Assembly (NCBI RefSeq): GCF_001039355.2 | Contig: NW_019776098.1 | Location: 37,254-101,253, forward strand | DNA from: Lingula anatina | Taxonomy: Eukaryota > Brachiopoda > Lingulata > Lingulida > Lingulidae | Reading direction: 5' to 3' | DNA length: 64,000 nt | In this document: positions 12,890-24,274 of the stretch, in pieces | Layout of the letters: each line of letters opens with the position of its first letter | Position numbering within the stretch: position 1 is the stretch's first letter | Program-made: the position numbers and the translations under genes | The notes under the pieces: generated by a model | Told to the model about the DNA's origin: nothing | Databases searched by the model: none | Seen by the model: only the letters and a program-made list of their open reading frames with translations

Positions 12890-15800
12890 ACATTTTTCTT
12901 AAATGACCCTTATCAATCTATATATAAATTACTCAAACCGTGCACCAAAGTCATCAAGAAGTGCGTGGTCATACCATTCTGCATGTTTTCCCTGGCCACC
13001 TTCAGCTCCAGCGTGGCCTCCTGGTAGAGCCCCTGGACCTCCGTCAACTGAACCTTTGTGTCATTATACAGGCGCTGGTAGGAGAGCAACTCCTGCTTCT
13101 GGGCCTCAAGGGTGCCCCCCATCTGGGCCTCGGTCTTGAGCAGAGCCTCTTTTTGGTTTTGCGTGGTGGTAAGGAGGCTCTGACATCGCTTGAGCTGCAA
13201 TGACAATTGAACTTTATTTTATTTTTTTGTAACAAATTTTGCAGAGCTGCCTTAAAATTTTGCAATCTAAAAAAAGTTTTCATTTGTCCTCTTATTAGTG
13301 ATGCATTAGAGTCACAGTGGATATTTGACTGATACTAAAATTCATTAATGTGACCCTTAAACTTGACCCCACCCTACCCACCTCCTCATTCAAAGAAGCC
13401 CGCTCTGCATACAGCTCTGTTGTCTCTGCTTCCAGCTTCTTGTTTCTCTCTTTCAGATCATTCTGTGCACTCAGTTGCATTTTCAACCTGTTAAGATAAA
13501 ATGAAATTAACAATTTTAGTGCCATGAATCCACTCAAAAATTGGGGAGAAATACTTTTCATTTGAATCATCCTAGATTTTTTAGCATGAAAGCTTGTTTC
13601 TTACTTTTTGCTTATTTTCCAAATATCTAACTTAGAAGACAAAAAAAGGCAAAGGATTGGAAAATGTCAGTAACAGTTTGTTTTTCCAATTGAAAAACAT
13701 GACTTCAAGTCAACTCATAAATCAGTAGTCAATGTCTGATCAACATATCAAAACTCTCACCGTGCAAATTCGTTCTCAGTCTTTTTTGCCTCTTCCCTCA
13801 GTGCATTCATGTGATCCAAGTCATCTTGCGCCAAGACAAGCTGGTGTTGCAGTCTGGCCACTTCTTTGCATTTTGCCTCTACAGAAAGAATTATGAGTGA
13901 AAGAAATAGCCACAGATTAAGAAATAACTGGACCAAACGTTTACAAATATTAACTCCCCATCACTCTATCAAGCATTTTGTGCCTCTTCATAAATTGTCT
14001 ACAAAATTAGTAATAAATTAAACAAAATATCATAAATTCATTGCTAAAAAAACTCACCAAACAGCACAATTTCTTTGTTCTTCTCTTGTAAATCCCTTTG
14101 CAGTTCAGACTTCAAATGAATTTCTGAGTTCAAGAGGCTTTCCAATCGCTTAATTTCCTGTTCTTTTTGTCTAAGAAGTCTCTGCATTTGAAGAAAAAAT
14201 GTTTATCTTTTGAAAACAAGAGCATTTCAGTATATGTGTTGTAAATCGCAAATTTCCTTATCTAACATGAGGCTGTTCTTATAAAAATAACATCAATAAG
14301 ATAATAAGTTAAAAACTAAATTAAAACTAATTTATATGTACATTCACCCATCTATAATAATTTCTTTTTTGCTTGGCAAAATATACATTCATACCACTGT
14401 GAAAAAATTGCTTAAAACTATGTGAAATACAGAATTTTAATTCATACCGTTTAAAAAATCACACTTACAGTATATTATTTCATACTATGTAACATGGGTC
14501 AAGTTTACCAAGAAATTATAATGCAGTAAAACCCATGCTTATAAGCAAAACAATTTTGGATTCATCTTTAAGATATATCACCATTAAGAATTTATCCTAC
14601 ATGGAGTCCAGAAACATGAGGAAAATATCCATATAAGCATGCGTAAGCAAACAGTTCTATTCCAAGAAAGCCTCATTAGACAGCACCACCACTACCACAA
14701 AAGAAAATATTTCCCGTCTTTCACCATCACCAACATGTATACAATTAGGGATAAGAATCACATTACTGAGGAAACTTAAATGGGAGGCAGAACATTTTCA
14801 ACTCAGGGATAATAGAACAAGGTTATGGCATAAAGTTTCCTTATTGCAAACAAAGCTACTGCATCACCCAAAAACCTGCACCAGAAGCAAAGGTATCTTT
14901 TATGTTTTGTTGGCTTGTTTTTCACAATAGGTCACCTCATGCAGTAAAATTAGTGTGGGTGCATGTGCGTGCATGAGTGTGTTTTTAATGCGACAAAGAG
15001 GATAAGGGAGCAAAAAGACCAGCAAGCTATCACAGGGTCATCACCTCCTGCTTTTTCAGCTTCTCCCTATCAATAGCAGCCATCTACAACAAGATTTTCA
15101 CAGAAGCACATTAAAAATGAATGTTTTGGCATGTGATTAGAAATGATAAAACAAACTCTTATGTGAATAATGATTGACAAAAAGAAATGCATCCACTTTC
15201 TCACTCATAAAAAATACTTGCAAACACACTTCATAACAGATGAGTACTGACAAAAGTTGTCAGTCTTGATTTGATTACCCACTTCTGAGGCTCCCCTTGA
15301 GTGATTTGTGAACCATGATCAAAATAGACAGTTGCATTGTTTCACTACAAAAACTGTTATAGAAGTATAATAAAGAACACGATGAGTGTGCCTGTGGGTG
15401 TGTGATCAGATAACCTAGGAACAACATCAATACACCAATCATGCCTGTTCTTACCTTGTGTGCCAGTTGGGGCGAGTCCACCAGAGCCTTGAGAGGGGAC
15501 TGTGGAGAACTGGAGTACACATGGCTCAGGTATGGAGAATAGGCCCCCTTCAGTGATGTCATGCTGATGGCCCTGGCCAGAGGGCTAGGGGACACCACCA
15601 TGGAAGAGTTGATGCTGGCTGGATAAAGGAGTGGGGAAAAAACATAGAAAAAAATTACAACCACAAAATGCAGTCTTGTGTATAATAAAACTGAATATAT
15701 GAGAATTCTGTAAATTTTGGAAGGTGCCATTTTGGATATGTCTTTGACAACTAGATTTCTTCCAATAATGTGACTTGATTCAAAATTGATGATTTTATTA

Positions 15801-18683
15801 AAAATAGTAATGTTATACATATTACCTTATGAAACTGCATTTATAATTATGGCAATATATTTAATTGTAGTGTTACTTAGCTTTGTAACATAAATTATTT
15901 GCATTATTGCAATATAAAATCATCAGTAATCTATAATCAACAGTAAAATTTTCATAAATCCACTCTTTCAAATAAAAGTAAAAGGAAGAAAAAATTTACA
16001 CCTCTGAACAAATGAATAAACTGCAACAGTGGCAATGAATCAAACATTTACATTAGCAACACAAGAACACAGCAAACCTCGAGAGCTAAGCAGACTACAA
16101 CAGGAGGAGGACCTTCGCAGTTCCCGTCCCTTCCCCCTCGAGACAGATGATACAGGCGCGGACACAAACACGTCATCCAGACGAGACGAGACGCGTCTGC
16201 TAGGTGCTTTTGAAAGCAAGTCAAAATGGTGAAAATGATAGTCAATTCGAGAGCTGGTCCTTTTGAAAATTGTGAAAAGAGAATGCGAAGGGCAATAGAC
16301 ATCTGTTTTGCATTTCAAAGTCTTTTTCTTCTCAAAGATACCAAGTAAATATGTAAGTTGAGAAAACCTATTTAAAAACTTATTCCAACCCTTCACATTC
16401 TGTATGGACCAGCACTTATGAAAATTAAATTCAAAACTTTGCAGCACAGTGATAAAGATATCTGTTCACTCTTAAAACATAACAATGGATATTATGCTTA
16501 CTTTTTAAAGCATGTCTTTTTTTTCAGATCTTTTATTCAATAAACAAGACTGAGTACGGGGTGAACATATGATGCAAAGTTTTGATAGATCACACATTTT
16601 CTGTATCTAAATCAAGAAGGAAAAGCTACAAACTTTAAACACCACTAACACCAAAATCACTCAATACTTAATCTACAACACAGTAAAAAAAAAAAGTAAA
16701 TAATTAAATCAATTTAGAAATCTTGGCATCAATCAAACCAGCTTTCTTGCACACATTGAAGGCAAGTCAAAAGGCATAATAAGGACCAATGTCACATCCT
16801 TCCTTTATGATTCCAAACATTTCTGAGGAATTAACTCAGGTCCTTATCAAAACTAGCCTTTCACAAAATGTAGCCAGAAATAATCTACCTAATGTCACCA
16901 GTAAGCTAGAGATTGCTATCAGAGATGATTGATTGTCTGCTTATGATTGTCATCACAGTGTAGTTTTCCATATTTACCTGTGACACTAAAACAGAGTCTG
17001 ACTGCAAACAATACTTGTAATGACAACCTGTTAGCTAGAACTGAGCACCCCCCCACCCACCCCCATCACAACCAATTCACCATAATGGTTCGGTGCAAGA
17101 TATAAAGTTCAATATCAGACTGCAGTATCTTTTGTTTTCATCTGGTGACAGCAGGTGTTTATTCCATATCTAAGCAAGGATGGCTCTAACTGTCTTATAT
17201 CACACAGCAAACAGCAAAGGAAAATATTTCAGTTAACAGATACAATACCTGGCAAGGTTACACTGCACTTTAATATATCAGCAAAGTTTGGTGGTATTTT
17301 GTGGTCAGAGGACTCCATGAAAACCTCCAACATGTCCTTAAGTGCAGCCTGGGTGGTGGTGTTCAGCTTCATGGCAGACTGGATGAAGCTGGCTTGGTTG
17401 TTGCCAAATACCATGGCTATGTACAGTAGTAGCATCACAACCTACAAGCACAGGACAACTTAATTGTGACATTTACTCCCTGCCCCCCCTCTTTTTTGAA
17501 GGAGATAACATACTAAATTTCTTATGAATTTTTTTAGTAAAAAAGGTGATACTTTTATTCCTGGGGTAATTCCGAGTTTCATAATAAACAAAAATAAGGC
17601 AACTGCCTTTCAAATTTCTATGATCACATCTGTGCCACCTTTAATGAACAAAGCTAAAATAAGGAAAGAAAAAATAGCTTTGGTTAAACAAATATGCAAG
17701 GTGGCAAAAAATAAAAATCAAAGTGGGGTTGGAAATTTATCTGATAAATGACAGCTGTACATGAATGATAGCCAATGCAAAAAAGTATCAGGAATTTAAA
17801 TCCTGCAATTTTTTACATTCCTATTGAGACACCAGGCTATACTTAATACACATACTTACTTTGCCAATTTCAAACTCATCTGCCTGGTCAATAATTGCCC
17901 TGAAGTTCACCTTCTCCTCTACTTTTGTATTGTTAACATCTGAGATGATTTTGTTCAGAAACTCAAGCCTCTCTTCAACAGAATTCAACTCGAGCCCTGC
18001 TGGTATGGTGTCAGGAACTCTGAGACAAAAATAAAAACATTTTACAAATGCACTTAGAACAAGGAGGGGGGGGGGGGGGGGGGAATTCACAGACTGTGCA
18101 AGTGATCATGAAACAACCCACATCTAGCAAATACCCATACAATAGCAATGATGAAGTTTCAACAAAGAATACATCCCAGTCAGGTTACTTTGTACAAAGT
18201 TTCATAATAAATCAAAAATACAAGAAGCATTTCAACAACATGTGCTTACAACTTTTATAGCTTAGACTGGCCGTTAGGAACTATTAATCTAAATATATAA
18301 TTTATTTATTCACAGAATAACTTGCAAGTGCTTCTAGAAAAATATAACCTTATAACATCTTGTATACCACTCACATTATTTCCAACAATTTGATAAACAA
18401 AGTTCCATCATTCAGCTGACTGAGTGATTCTATGCATGGAGCACCATCTATGGAGTTTACCTTCAAATAAAATGTACAAGTAATAAAAATAAAGTTTGGT
18501 AACAGCTACCTTGTGGAGATCTTATAATTTGCACAGAAATATGTCTAGCTTTATGTATTACTGTAATTCTTAAACAAGGCTCACTAAGTCTGTTTTATTA
18601 TGGTTGAACACATATGCTTTTTCTCTTGTTGAAAAAAGAATACCAACCCACTCCACCAGAGCACCTGCTCTGCCTGAATCCAT
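4836..18683 (-). CDS. NUMA1: NuMA (nuclear mitotic apparatus protein) homologue, 22 coding exons, complete
   Basis: NuMA links dynein-dynactin and LGN/Pins at the mitotic cell cortex and spindle poles to orient the spindle. Coding exons (5' to 3'): 18683-18648, 18460-18375, 18019-17860, 17441-17249, 15618-15455, 15083-15045, 14181-14058, 13878-13761, 13487-13382, 13194-12975, 12595-10068, 9740-9669, 9462-9394, 9186-9043, 8818-8722, 8274-8104, 7790-7703, 7320-7178, 7022-6833, 6513-6420, 6176-6054, 5750-4836. Every junction has GT/AG and compatible phase. The sum is 5880 nt, giving 1959 residues; human NuMA is about 2115. Order: Hook-like domain (about 1-165), SP-rich linker (about 165-215), coiled coil (about 215-1440), LGN-binding motif (about 1535-1555), basic tail with NLS (about 1756-1772). 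The chosen ATG places LVEW before VNSIDG, matching the vertebrate SWVNS start. The first donor (GTTGGT) is weak. Identification rests on remembered human NuMA sequence, not a search. Confidence 0.93.
6833..7022 (-). CDS. NUMA1: NuMA exon 19: LGN/Pins-binding motif
   Basis: This exon contains FNWDSLSELQRRNTLCLPHL, followed by RSAYPL. Human NuMA has DWNRIAELQQRNRVCPPHLK and TCYPLESR at the segment known to bind the TPR groove of LGN (GPSM2). Order, spacing and the W, ELQ, RN, C, PHL and YPL positions are kept. This is the strongest diagnostic feature distinguishing the gene from other long coiled-coil proteins. An acidic stretch, CEEEPDMD, precedes it. The exon ends in NINR and continues into a lysine-rich exon at 6513-6420. 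Confidence 0.92.
10068..12595 (-). CDS. NUMA1: NuMA exon 11: main coiled-coil exon (842 codons)
   Basis: This single 2528-nt exon encodes residues about 416-1258. The composition is almost entirely E, K, Q, L, A and S with heptad spacing and no proline-rich breaks, typical of the NuMA rod. It contains imperfect repeats of about 40-60 residues with the pattern ExxAS(Q/E)R(V/L)xxxExxYxxxL, for example around ASHRVTEIEEKYVSQL, SSERLAKLEKDYSGKC and SSERVAYTEEKYIAQL. The open frame runs on past the donor at 10068 into intron sequence that turns hydrophobic and tyrosine/cysteine-rich, which supports the splice site GCACAG|GTGAAT. Confidence 0.9.
12804..12888. repeat. (AAT)n microsatellite in a NuMA intron
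   Basis: About 28 uninterrupted ATA/AAT units lie in the intron between the exons ending at 12975 and starting at 12595. Confidence 0.95.
15619..17248 (-). other. NuMA intron 4
   Basis: This 1.6-kb intron separates the globular domain from the SP-rich linker. It holds open frames near 16029-16447 on both strands, but neither has flanking splice sites in the required phase (phase 1 in, phase 1 out) that I could support. The exons on either side already join in frame, so nothing further is called. Confidence 0.6.
17249..18683 (-). CDS. NUMA1: NuMA exons 1-4: N-terminal Hook-like globular domain
   Basis: Exon 1 (18683-18648) encodes MDSGRAGALVEW. Exon 2 (18460-18375) encodes VNSIDGAPC...LFIKLLEI. 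Exon 3 (18019-17860) contains ERLEFLNKII and DEFEIGK. Exon 4 (17441-17249) begins VVMLLLYIAMV and contains ALKDMLEVF. These align in order with vertebrate NuMA (ALLSWVNS, IFIKIIDRI, ERLDFVCSFL, LELAKMTMLLLYHS). In vertebrates this domain contacts dynein light intermediate chain. Exon 1 probably starts at the acceptor before base 18717. An upstream ATG in another frame (at about 18698) lies 15 bases before the chosen start and overlaps it. Confidence 0.88.
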
Positions 18684-19178
18684 ACTCTTTCTTGTTGAAT
18701 CATCCAACTGGAATCAACTAAAAAGTAGAAATGTTAGAATATTCTATAATTTTTGCCCTCGGAGGCTCCTTGGAATGGAGCCTGTGCCCTCAATAGTTCT
18801 TTACTGATGTTCTTTGGAGATGTTACTTTTTTCATAATCAGATCACTCAGTCAAATCAATGATAAATGTAACTAAAAACAGTTAATATTTTCTTAGTTTA
18901 ACTCACAAAATGTGAAGCATTTGGTTAGTATTCACTATACCAGATTAAAAGCCTTGGGTCAGGCTATGAAACTGACCCAAGTGTGAAGCCAGTATTCATT
19001 TTACCATTTAACAATTTCACTTCTCCTTTAATAATTTAACCAAATAACATTCCAAAGGGGTTTCTGTGTTTTCTAAACTAGCACTCCTTTTTCATCACAT
19101 TTCCTTAAATTCAGCAACTTCTGAGAAATAATATCATTTAGGTCTGGCATGATCCTAATATTGGTACTTGGTGCTATC

Positions 19179-19213
19179 AGAGAAGTAGAAAAAGCCCCTT
19201 TTTCTACTTCTCT
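19179..19213. repeat. Perfect short inverted repeat (hairpin)
   Basis: AGAGAAGTAGAAAAAG at 19179-19194 is followed, after a 3-nt CCC loop, by its exact reverse complement at 19198-19213. It lies in the intron between the presumed NuMA 5' UTR exon and coding exon 1. It is probably a transposon scar or local inversion. No function can be inferred. Confidence 0.85.
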
Positions 19214-19398
19214 GGTACTACGGTAGACAGAGATGTAAACATTTGACCGAATCAGTTCTACATTTCCTCTAAAATTGCCTTACAATGAAATCTCTTATGT
19301 GGAGTAATACAAAGCAAACATGGAAAGTGTATCTCTTTAGTAATATGCATACAAAAAACTGAAAGAACGTTTAACCGAGATATTCAGTATGATCTTAC

Positions 19399-19650
19399 CT
19401 AATCATTTATCACGATCAAGCCACAGAGCACTTTTCAAACAACGGCGGTGGCCTCGATTTCAATTCCATAACGACTAGACACTATTTCCGACAGCTCTTA
19501 TATGTTATTTCAGATCAATTACTAAATAATTTTTTGAGCTTATATGAAAATTATGGACATAGGCTGCAATATCGAAGAGTTTTCACAATACTTCATCAAT
19601 ATCCAACATTTTAATTTGGGAGCACTGTCGTTCTCGTATCGGGGAAGTAA
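19399..19650 (-). other. NUMA1: Presumed NuMA 5' untranslated exon
   Basis: A good donor, GATTAG|GTAAGATC, sits at 19399/19398 on the minus strand. It lies just upstream of the first coding exon, which itself has a good acceptor (CTACTTTTTAG) before 18717. The segment has a higher CpG content than its surroundings. The 5' end is not defined by sequence; 19650 is a guess below the NRF1-like site. Confidence 0.4.
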
Positions 19651-19667
19651 ATGAGGGATAAACCATC

Positions 19668-19677
19668 TGCGCATGCG
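19668..19677. promoter_or_regulatory. NRF1-like palindromic promoter site
   Basis: TGCGCATGCG matches the core of the NRF1 consensus (YGCGCAYGCGCR), a site common in animal housekeeping promoters. It is placed just 5' of the presumed NuMA untranslated exon. Function is inferred from motif and position only. Confidence 0.4.
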
Positions 19678-21463
19678 TCACTCAGAAGGTACGAAGTATC
19701 ATTATTATTTTTTTCTACACTTTTTTTTATCTTGCTGAACATTTGAAATATGTGTTTTCAATTTATGACTTTTATATAAATTTACATATATATCATATAT
19801 AATTTACCCTTTTTTCAGTTCCGTTTTTTTTTTTGTTTTTTTTTTTACAAAATTTTTAAATAATAATAAAATAAATAAAAATAAAAGTTTTATTGTTATT
19901 TTAATAATAGAGACTATGCCTAACAATAAATGCAATACTTTGGAGAAAAAGGCATTAACTTTTGCTGAATTTGTATCCCATCGATTATTGGAGCGTCTTG
20001 AACATATATCGTTAGATCTATCGGCTGAACTACCAGCTATATCTTTTTTCAACTTTATGTTCTTTCTTTCATCTAAGCTGAGTCACTTCGGTCTTCTTCC
20101 AGAATTTCTGTCAAACGATTTGCATTTTTAGTGTTCTACATTGTGCGTATATACCTACTCGAACGTGAGTTTAGAAAAGAATGCAAGCATATTCCCGTTA
20201 CACGATTTCTGATCCCGTTTTCAATGTATAGGCCCTACCAATTAATAATTAATTAACCAATTTATAAGCGTTAACTTACACTTTACCATCAAATTGCTGT
20301 AGACCAAAAAGGTGGGTAAATTGGGGGGGGCACCGGTCGCACAGAGGCAGAAAAACACTTGAATTATGTAGCGATACATTAATACTTCGTTAAAAGGGAA
20401 GCAATATTTCATGACATATAGACAAGTCTCTACCTGTTATATAGACTTATCGTATTTTCTATATTCATTTGCAACTTGATGTTGGATATAGGAACTAATA
20501 TAAATGCCAATTATGGCTTAAACTCTAAAATATCGTGATACAAAGGAGATTAAAATGCATTTTCAAAAAACCGCAACTAAAATCAAATTTTAACATTACA
20601 GTTGATAAATGTATGAAATTATTTATAAATTGAAAGAGCACAAAGAATGTGTGGGGTATGTTGATTTGGACACAACTCATTTGGTATTCCTGCAAGTGTC
20701 TGAGAATATAGGCCCTACCGCATTTTCGTCGAAAACTATTAATTTCTAGTTTCAAGGATATTATAACACAATATCTTGAAGGAGGTATGTTCTTCCCAAT
20801 TTTTTGTTGTTTATACTCTCATTTACCGAGTTTTAGTTGAGCTTGCCGACTTAAGTCTCCTCCCACGGAGGCTAGACATCGTCGACTAGCAGCTAAGAAA
20901 AAAACGGCGTAAGCGACCTTTTAGATTCTTTGTGAAACGGGACTTAGTGACGTAACGACTTAATTACGTTGGTAACCAAGCTCTTAGTCAGGGAAACCGA
21001 CTTAAGTTTTTTTGTGAAACGGGGGCCTGGGATTCCCGCAGTCGTAACCGTGTAATAAACCTGCCACGCCTGTCAATACTGCGTAAGGCAGGTAGGGCGG
21101 ATTTAAAAAAAATCAGGGTGTCAGTTGTTGTGCAAATAAGTAGGCCACAAACGAGGACGTATCCATTTATTAACATTCTAAGCTGATTTAGGACCGTGCG
21201 CCTTGACCCGGAGACTGTGGTTTTGTTGAAGTTCGGAGTCTGAAAATTCATAGGGACACGTTTGTGTGTTGTTGGTTATACTATAGAATGTATTGAATAT
21301 GTTAAACGAATGCGGTGTGACGTATTTAAAAGAGAGGCGTGTACATACGTGGCACCATTTTTACTTAGGCATACTCGCACTTGACAGTAAATGACATAGC
21401 TGTCCCCGATATTCTTGAAGAAATTAGATCTTTTCGGCCGTCTTTTTACACGGTACGAGCGCG
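19678..21463. other. Intergenic region between divergent NuMA and TCAF-like genes
   Basis: No coding sequence is supported here. It contains T-rich and A-rich runs (19815-19875), then a more GC-balanced part (20880-21463) with the words GACTTAAGT and TTTGTGAAACGGG repeated. The last few hundred bases before 21464 must hold the TCAF-like 5' UTR and promoter. No TATA box was evident at a convincing position. Confidence 0.5.
20842..21023. repeat. Region with repeated GACTTAAGT / TTTGTGAAACGGG words
   Basis: CGACTTAAGT occurs near 20849 and 20999, and a related CGACTTAATT lies between them. TTTGTGAAACGGG occurs at about 20929 and 21011. This suggests a degenerate dispersed or tandem repeat fragment. 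No terminal inverted repeats or target-site duplication were found. Confidence 0.35.
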
Positions 21464-23525
21464 ATGTCTTCTTGGACAAAAGAGCTACTGCAGGGAGTAG
21501 AGGCAGTGCCCGTTTTAGGCACACCTGGCAGACTGGCGGTGGTCGGGGAGAGGGCAGAGCCGGTCCTAACCAGTAAGCACTCCGAAGAAGTCGCCATGGC
21601 CGCCGCGGAGTACGGAACTGGTCGCGTAGTGGTGTTTTCACATGATTCATACGTGCTGAAATATCAAATAAATGAACCCCGTTTCCGAATATTGAATGCT
21701 AACATTACGCGTTGGCTTACTAGAAATTGGCGGCAAACACTGGAACACGTGGATCTAAAGGAGATCAGCTTCGGCTGTGATCTCCCACCACCGGGAAGCT
21801 GTGTGCTGTTGTGGCACTTAGATCCCCGGAAGCCAACGGCAGAGTTCACAGAAGCTGTTCTTGCACATCTCCAATACGGCGGATTTCTGGTATGCGGTAT
21901 GTGTCCCTGGGGGTGGTTGCAGCTTAATCCTGGCAAGACACTGGATGAATTGCCTCACTCTCCAGTACTCGCTCGGCTTGGGTTGAGTTACATCCAAGGC
22001 TACGTAAACGGCCAGAGTTTAAATGTGAACGATAACATGGCGCAGTGGGCCCACATAGGGAGAGCCATTGAGGATGTCTCCCGGGATTTGAACAGGAGCG
22101 AGAAGTATGTTGAACTTTTGTCGGGAATGTCGTTGATCCCACAAAGTTTCAGGTCTCTAATCTTCAAGGAAAATCTCATTGGGTATCTAAATCCAGCGCA
22201 GTTGGAATCTAATATTCCAAGTCCTAAATCGCCTGCAAATACTTCAGCATTTCGTGCTAGCGTAAGGGTCCTTGGCATGCTTTACCGAATGACGCCTCCA
22301 CAAGCATTCTGCAAGCTTCCAGGAATTGGTGTATTTCCTGGCGATTTCAGCTCCAAACCACCATTGCAAACCGTTCGGCTTAATCTGACGACCAAGCATA
22401 GGCAGCGTCTCTCAACGGGTTATTACGTCCCAGCTGGACAACCCGTTAAAGTCACTGTGACATCTGACCAAGGAACCGATCTCAGTGGTTGGAAGATATG
22501 CATTGGTGCCCATGATGACAGTTTGGTAAACGTCAAGGAACCATGGCGACGCTGGCCAGACGTTGCTGTCTTGGAAGAACTTAAGGCCACAACTGCCTTA
22601 TCCTCTCCCTACGGCGGACTGCTATTCTTCGACAGTCCGGAGAGAAACGCTGAGTTGACCGTTATTGTTTGCAATGTCGTAGAAGCACCCTTCTTCGATT
22701 TAACGAAACCCGAAATAGTAGAAGATTGGTCAAGAAGGAGAAATGCTCCAGGTAAAATAAAATTCTTCTGCATTACTACTTTATTACTGCATGTATTACT
22801 TTCTTTTTAATCAGATCAATATCTAAATTACCACGTTGTGTCTCTATTTTTAGACAAAGACGCTGATAATAACGAAAGGTTTGTGTCTGGTATTCCAGGT
22901 TTGTGGGCAGAGTTGGCTGGCAGGCATATTGTATTCACTGTTCCATCTACCTCCGTCCGCGAGATAGACGACCCAACCACCATCTTGGCCCTGTGGGACT
23001 CCGCAGTGGCAGCACAGCACGATCTTCGCGGGACTGACCGCAACCTCCAAAAACGTGAGCGCGTGGTGGCTGACGAGCAACCTTCTGCTGGCTACATGCA
23101 CGCTGGCTACCCCATAGTAACCCACTTAGACGTGGTCGATCCCAACTTCCAATACAACGGCTCCGACAACTTTGTATTCAGTGAGTCAGGGATGAAATCG
23201 TATGGAAATTGGGGTCTTTTTCACGAGATTGGTCACAATATGCAACGCAAGGCCTGGACGTTTTCTGGAATGGGAGAGGTAAGTGACAATTTTGAATGGT
23301 TTGTGATTTTTTTAATGTCAATGTGTAAGTTATTCGAAAGCAATTCGTGTCATATTGATCCATATGATAATACTTCCATGGCTGTACGAGACTCGCCCTT
23401 GAGGATGGTCTTGGGGCTACATTCTTACTTAGATGATAAACAAAATGAAAGTTCCTTTTTCCTTTTTATTCCCCAAACAAACCGCCACAATAACAAAAAT
23501 GACGGACCAAAGGATTATAACATTG

Positions 23526-23575
<50 letters not shown>

Positions 23576-24145
23576 GTTTTAAATATTTGAAGTAAGAAAA
23601 AAGGAAACAAGGATTTCTTAAACTCGCACGAAGGTGTCTTTCTATGCCAGGTAACCAACAACATCTTCACTCTGTATACGTACGAGGCGGTAACAGGGAA
23701 CGATGCCTGGAACAACCCAACGATGAAGAAATTTCGAGCCGAAAAGCTACCCCGCCTTCTCCAATCACAACCTTCTCTCAGTGACTGGAAGAAAGATCCA
23801 TTCTTTGCCCTGTGTGTGTATTCCCAGTTGGCCCATGAGTTTGGATGGCGAAGTTTCAAGACGGTCTTCAGGCTATACGAGAACTCTGTGAAGAAGGAGG
23901 AGGAAAGCAACCAAGATGATGGAGCTAAGATAGACATGTGGTTCGGCAGGTTTTCTGAAATCGTGCGCCATAACTTGAGCCCCATGTGTGATTTCTGGGG
24001 TATTCCCCTCAGTACTGGGGTGAGAAATAACCTGACTCTGTTCCCAGCGTTCTTGCCGAATGATGAAATTACCGCCGCGGGACAAGCCAGGGTTGACCAG
24101 GTCCTGCCTAATTATCCGGGCATTGTGAGGAGCCCATCCAGATAG
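21464..24145 (+). CDS. TCAF: TCAF-like / peptidase M60 family protein, 3 exons, complete
   Basis: Exons 21464-22751, 22854-23278 and 23651-24145 join in phase to 2208 nt, 735 residues. Residues Y50-H60 (YGTGRVVVFSH) match the N-terminal signature of TRPM8 channel-associated factors (FAM115). STGYYVPAGQPVKVTV (about 317-332) is the M60 'TGxYxPxGxxxxVxV' segment. GYMHAGYPIVTHLD is at about 507-520, and HEIGH is at 553-557 with N558, W564 and candidate glutamates E571 and E583. The exon 3 part (EFGWRSFKTVFRLY, KIDMWFGRFSEIV) matches the C-terminal helical lobe. Vertebrate TCAF proteins are about 920 residues with two N-terminal lobes; this has one. No signal peptide is seen at the chosen ATG, so it is probably cytosolic or cortical. 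In vertebrates TCAFs bind TRPM8; that partner is not implied here. Intact HExxH suggests possible peptidase activity. Confidence 0.9.
23525..23575. repeat. (ATT)n microsatellite in TCAF-like intron 2
   Basis: About 17 ATT units lie inside the second intron. Read in frame they produce a false poly-tyrosine tail on exon 2 if the GTAAGT donor at 23279 is ignored. Confidence 0.95.
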
Positions 24146-24274
24146 AAAGGAAAATGGCCATGTCTGAAATGCCAAACTACCCAATTAATTGAGTGAATGT
24201 TTTTTTAGTTATCCACCTGAATTAGAATGAGTAATATTTACAAATTTGATACTCAAACTTTCATTATATTAGCA

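Noticed and set aside
16029-16447. Open frames on both strands in NuMA intron 4
   Set aside because: Flanking exons already join in phase. No matching splice sites and no resemblance to NuMA.
23279-23590. Extension of TCAF exon 2 ending in poly-tyrosine
   Set aside because: It is read-through of a GTAAGT donor into an intronic ATT microsatellite. Exon 3 restores family homology.
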